This document shows positions 29,184 to 32,834 of a stretch of 32,834 bases of DNA, in pieces. Source of the DNA: Mucidula mucida (lineage: Eukaryota > Basidiomycota > Agaricomycetes > Agaricales > Physalacriaceae). The notes beneath the pieces were generated by a model. It was not told the origin of the DNA and did not search any database. It worked only from the letters and a program-made list of their open reading frames with translations. Position numbers and translations under genes: made by a program. Position 1 is the stretch's first letter. Each line of letters opens with the position of its first letter. Location of the stretch: NCBI GenBank assembly GCA_015501055.1, contig JADNYV010000382.1, positions 1-32,834 of the forward strand, read 5' to 3'.

Positions 29184-29339
29184 CTTATAACGATCGTGTG
29201 GCGCTTTACCGTTGATAGCCTTTCAACCTTCGGCTCCCTCGCAGTTACCAATCTGGGCCTGCGAAAGCTGCATAGAAAATAGGTACTGTATACAGGGTAT
29301 GAATGTAGATAACAACAAATGCATGCAATATATATACGT

Positions 29340-31079
29340 CTATAAGTGCCCCTTCGTCTCAAGCGCGAGCCCATCCACATGGCGCTCCACCACCATCGCT
29401 ACCGTCTCTCCGTGTACTGGTATATAATTCTCCTGGAACCCCTCCGGGTAATCAACGCCCGGCTCGTCCGGGTGCGTATACCATGTATCATTCCACACAG
29501 CATAGTGTGCATGCCCCAGCGCGCGGCTCGTCCAATGATAGTCGTGCGCAAATCCTCCAGGGTAGAACAGCTCAATGACCGCGCGCTGCCCAGACGTCGT
29601 CTTGACATCCCCAGCCTCGACGGAGGTACTGGATTGCGGCATCCACAGGAGATGGCTCAGACCATTCCCGTGCACGCCGAGCATAACGGTAGTCTTCGCC
29701 GCCTGCGCGATCTGCGCGTCCTTGTTCATCGTCTCCGCCGCCATGACGGTCAGCTCCCATCGTTTCTTCTTCCCGACCGACACAGCGTCTGCGTGCTTCA
29801 CACCCGCAGCGTTCAATCCAGCCAACCCATCCACGCGGATGTAATCCTCGTACTCCTTGTTCTTCCGCGCCACAAGCGCTTGGAGAGCAGTCACCAGCGA
29901 GTCATGGGAGTCAGCCGTGAGCTTCCGCCGGGACACGCCCTGCCGCGACACGTAAGTAATGACCACCTTGTCCTCCTCCGTGCGTGGCGCGATTCCGGCA
30001 AAACTGAGGACGTTCTGTCGGACGCTCTCCCACCACATTCCGCCGCCCTTTCCTGCCAAGCCCCTCAGGTCGTCCAATTGCATGTAGTCGTGGGCTTCCG
30101 CCGCAATCCGCTGAGTCTGGCTCCCACATATCACACCCCGGTGGGATGCACTTCGGTCCGTGAGCAGCACTAGGGGGAACAAGAACACCTTTTCATTGGC
30201 CGCGCTCTGACTGTGCACTACACGATCCTGCCAGTCCTCTTCGACCTCGACGGTAATCGAGGGGAACGCGGCGCGCATAAAGTACGCGTTGAACCCAGGG
30301 CCGTCGCGCCAACCGTCCGCGTTCGAGTGCGCGAATATAATGCGATCAATATCGGGAAGGGGACCATCCGTGGAAGCCGTAGAGGCCTTCGGCGAATCAG
30401 AGTTGAATGTACCCCACCAGAAGGACTGGACTCCAAAGAAGAGCTCGGCCACGAGATGGTAATAGTGGCGCAGGAACTGAGAAGGTTCGTTTACAAGTAC
30501 CGTGTTTCCTTGGACGGTTCTAATCCGTGATCCCCATCTTCGAATCGCTTCCTCTCTCGATATCCATCGCATGTCCTGTTCCGTCGGCTCTCGGAGGGCC
30601 ATGTTCTCTGGGGTGTTTTCCGCTGCGAGGCCGGGACTTGTCATCATTCGCCGCCCTGGCCATCCTACGTCGCTGCCATCGCTGTTCACGATATACAATG
30701 TCCCACCCGACATGTACAGATTGCGGAATAACGTCCAGCCCGGCGCGTGATGCACGATGGACGTGAGCGGCATGGCCTCCGTCGAGACAAGTTGCTCCTG
30801 CTGCCGTTGCACGGCGCTTACCATCTCCTTGACTGTCTGCGTTTTCATTTGTGTTTCCTTGACCGTTACGGTCTTGACCCCGACGTCTGGCGGCCCTTCC
30901 CAGCCAGCGTTCCATGTATCGTCCGCAGCGGCTGGGTCGAAATGTGATCCGGAATGGGTGTTTATGATGATGGAACCGGAGGAGGAAGTGGGGAAGGCGA
31001 GGGAGAGAACGTGCATGAGAGTCGCCCCGAGGAGCAGGAGCAGTGCATCCCGTCGCGTAAGAGATGCACGAAAGAGCAT
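29340..31079 (-). CDS. glycosyltransferase family 61 (DUF563) protein, type II membrane
   Basis: GT61 enzymes transfer sugars such as xylose or other pentoses to glycans in the Golgi; the substrate here is unknown. This is a single exon of 579 aa. Residues 10-30 form a hydrophobic signal anchor (ALLLLLGATLMHVLSLAF) after a short basic tail. A Ser/Thr/Gln-rich stem follows to about residue 105. The catalytic region has the family signatures HYYHLVAELFFG (205-216) and LGVHGNGLSHLLWM (467-480). FYPGGFAHDYHWTSRALGHAHYAVWND (505-531) follows. No stop or frameshift interrupts it, and the length is normal for the fungal family. It ends 156 bp from the acyltransferase pseudogene, tail to tail. The family call is strong; the linkage formed is not visible. 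Confidence 0.88.
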   Translation of the reverse strand: MLFRASLTRRDALLLLLGATLMHVLSLAFPTSSSGSIIINTHSGSHFDPAAADDTWNAGWEGPPDVGVKTVTVKETQMKTQTVKEMVSAVQRQQEQLVSTEAMPLTSIVHHAPGWTLFRNLYMSGGTLYIVNSDGSDVGWPGRRMMTSPGLAAENTPENMALREPTEQDMRWISREEAIRRWGSRIRTVQGNTVLVNEPSQFLRHYYHLVAELFFGVQSFWWGTFNSDSPKASTASTDGPLPDIDRIIFAHSNADGWRDGPGFNAYFMRAAFPSITVEVEEDWQDRVVHSQSAANEKVFLFPLVLLTDRSASHRGVICGSQTQRIAAEAHDYMQLDDLRGLAGKGGGMWWESVRQNVLSFAGIAPRTEEDKVVITYVSRQGVSRRKLTADSHDSLVTALQALVARKNKEYEDYIRVDGLAGLNAAGVKHADAVSVGKKKRWELTVMAAETMNKDAQIAQAAKTTVMLGVHGNGLSHLLWMPQSSTSVEAGDVKTTSGQRAVIELFYPGGFAHDYHWTSRALGHAHYAVWNDTWYTHPDEPGVDYPEGFQENYIPVHGETVAMVVERHVDGLALETKGHL

Positions 31080-32834
31080 TGTGGGTGGGGGACAACGTAG
31101 GGATAAGAATGAGTAGCGCGGGCGGTACTAGAATGTGGGGAGAAAGACGGATCCGACTCGGCTCGTGGGAAGGACGGTTAAGCTATAGTAGCACCTTGAA
31201 AACAACGTAAGTACGCTAGCTGGACGGCAGCGCTGTCAAGAAGACACACCTTTCCTTCCGTGGTCTGAATAAGACTGAAAATTGGGTAATGGTGAAGACC
31301 AGTGAGAAAATAATGAGTGTCGGGCGTCCCAAAGGGAATCTAGCACATATTCGTCGGTATAGTTGCGCTAGAAGCGTCCACTAGGCTCACCAAGTCGAGA
31401 GTAGAGAAGAAACGATGAAACCTACTCTGATCCGTTCACCCGTTGCAAATCTTTTGCCCGGATGGGATTTCAATTTGGGATATTGAGCACTTTCACTTGG
31501 TCGCTCGTCGTCCGTCGTTCCTCGATAGCGGTGGGCTAACGAGAGCAAGTAAGAGCCTTGACAGAGCGCGTGAACCTCGGCCCTTGAATTATATGTCGTT
31601 TTTCGGTGGGCACCACCATCACCCATCACCACCGGGGATAAAACGCCCTTCCCTGTGCCTGTGTCATAATAATCACAGTGTCAGTTGGTGTATCAGTCCA
31701 ATTCTGGACGATATCATGATACACTGTGCTCTCAAAAGCTGAAGACGAACATGGTCGAAGAAGAGAAACGATAAAACTTTGTCTGTTGACACTGACAGGG
31801 TGTAGAACGGAGACATGTGGCCTAGTTTACTTCCGTTAACAAGTGGTCACGCGGAGCGATCGTGTAAATATGATACCGTACTGTGGCGTAAGGACAGCGC
31901 AGACGCTATGTTCGCAGTCTTCGGAATGTAACTATATCAGTTCATTTTTTACATCCAGACCTATATTGTCAACATCATCAGACCCCATAAGCATTTGACG
32001 CCGTTACAGAAGGGCCGGAGAGTACAGTTGTGATTGAGAAGATGTAGCGATACGCCTCAGGAAGCACGGGCTTCGTGACAAAACGAGGTTGTTTACGAAA
32101 GGCGTTTACATGGTCCTGATATCAATCGCCGCACATCCAGCCGCACCTGAATGCCATGAATAATGGGTATTGCAAGGTCCTCAAGATGCGAAACATACAC
32201 ATTTAAGAGTTAAGCCCACCGAGGAGATGGCACGAAGGGCCAGTCCGTAGTCTTTGATGTCACGACCGATCAGTGCTCCAAAACAAAGCTTAGAGCAACT
32301 TGTTAGGTTGAATAAAATCGAACGCGTGTCCTCCCCGAGTACAATAGTAACTCAACCACACGAGGACTACCAGTGCCCCATGACCTCCACGACCCAGGAT
32401 GAAAGACTGGTCCCTGCGGTCCCTGCCGAAGGCAATCTTGCCATGGACATGCAAGCAGTACTGCCACTTTCCTCGAGCGGGCTTGAGCTTGACAATAACG
32501 TGTAACAACTTGATAAGACAGAAACAAGCGTGCTTGCTGCAATCCTTGATGCCCGGGTTTGCTACTAAGCTATCTTGGACTGAACCATCAGCACCGCTTG
32601 ATGGTACACCAGAATTTGGGCGAGGTGTATTGACCACAAAAAGGATCATAGAGTTAGATTGATATGTAAGACGCCTCAGCTAGCTGTTGAGCTACACCGG
32701 CTCGTTACAGCACCTTGCAAAGCAATGTGCACTCTCCACAGTTTGCTCTGCTCAGCATTTCTGCTCAGGCCCGGACGTGTAACCTAGTTACTAAAATGAA
32801 TCTCATTCAAATCTTGTGTGTATGCTCACAGTTC
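31080..32834. other. 1.75 kb without a recognisable gene
   Basis: The first few hundred bases hold the GT61 promoter. Short ORFs, such as 32254-32505, lack family features. The right end carries a tRNA-like repeat on the minus strand and related strings near 32505 and 32565. No other structure was seen. Confidence 0.45.
32625..32704 (-). repeat. tRNA-like repeat copy D
   Basis: On the minus strand CCGGTGTAGCTCAACAGCTA (32700-32681) matches copies A and B. TCTTA, TATGATCCTTTT and GTGGTCAATAC follow, matching copy C in order. GTGGTCAATAC is a weak B-box match at the right distance. This copy links the A/B and C groups into one family. Confidence 0.5.

Overview
This window is nuclear DNA from a filamentous basidiomycete, most likely an Agaricomycete. 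The genes carry several short introns (45-103 bp) with GT-AG borders. The families present (small BTB/POZ proteins, FtsJ-like methyltransferases, a GT61 glycosyltransferase, a VPS9-domain protein) and the Ty3/gypsy remnant fit that group. There is no prokaryotic operon structure. All gene models were spliced by eye from the sequence.

Layout. 1-3050 is the 3' end of a Ty3/gypsy retrotransposon: the integrase tail with a frameshift, an extra 587-aa ORF downstream of pol, a polypurine tract and a short LTR. 4178-5053 is a four-exon BTB gene. 5855-7479 (-) is a family X DNA polymerase with a mitochondrial-type leader and a damaged active site. 7798-10550 (-) holds two tandem FtsJ-like methyltransferase paralogs, the second with a one-base frameshift. 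10873-13571 is a VPS9-domain (Rab GEF) gene. 14290-16033 is a decayed leucine-rich ORF next to a 593-bp non-autonomous hAT-type element with an 8-bp target duplication. 16784-21192 is a second BTB gene (-) split by a 3.7-kb TA-flanked transposon. That transposon carries no visible transposase but holds a 372-aa two-exon cargo gene, a tRNA-like SINE head and two arrays of CGAGTA-type repeats.

21428-22492 (-) is a third BTB gene with a dead duplicate of its N-terminus just upstream. 23122-24402 is a four-exon RRM-like protein with a mitochondrial-type leader. 24403-27578 is a gene-poor stretch holding diverged tRNA-like repeats that recur at 32.6 kb. 27579-29183 is a BAHD/trichothecene-type acyltransferase pseudogene with two frameshifts and a nonsense codon. 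29340-31079 (-) is a GT61 glycosyltransferase. The last 1.75 kb has no recognisable gene.

The genes form no shared pathway. The theme is a repeat-rich accessory region in which housekeeping genes (VPS9, RRM, GT61) sit between expanding families (BTB, FtsJ) and young insertions with readable target-site duplications. The most unusual items are the composite TA transposon with its cargo gene, the Pol X lacking a catalytic aspartate, and the extra ORF in the gypsy element.
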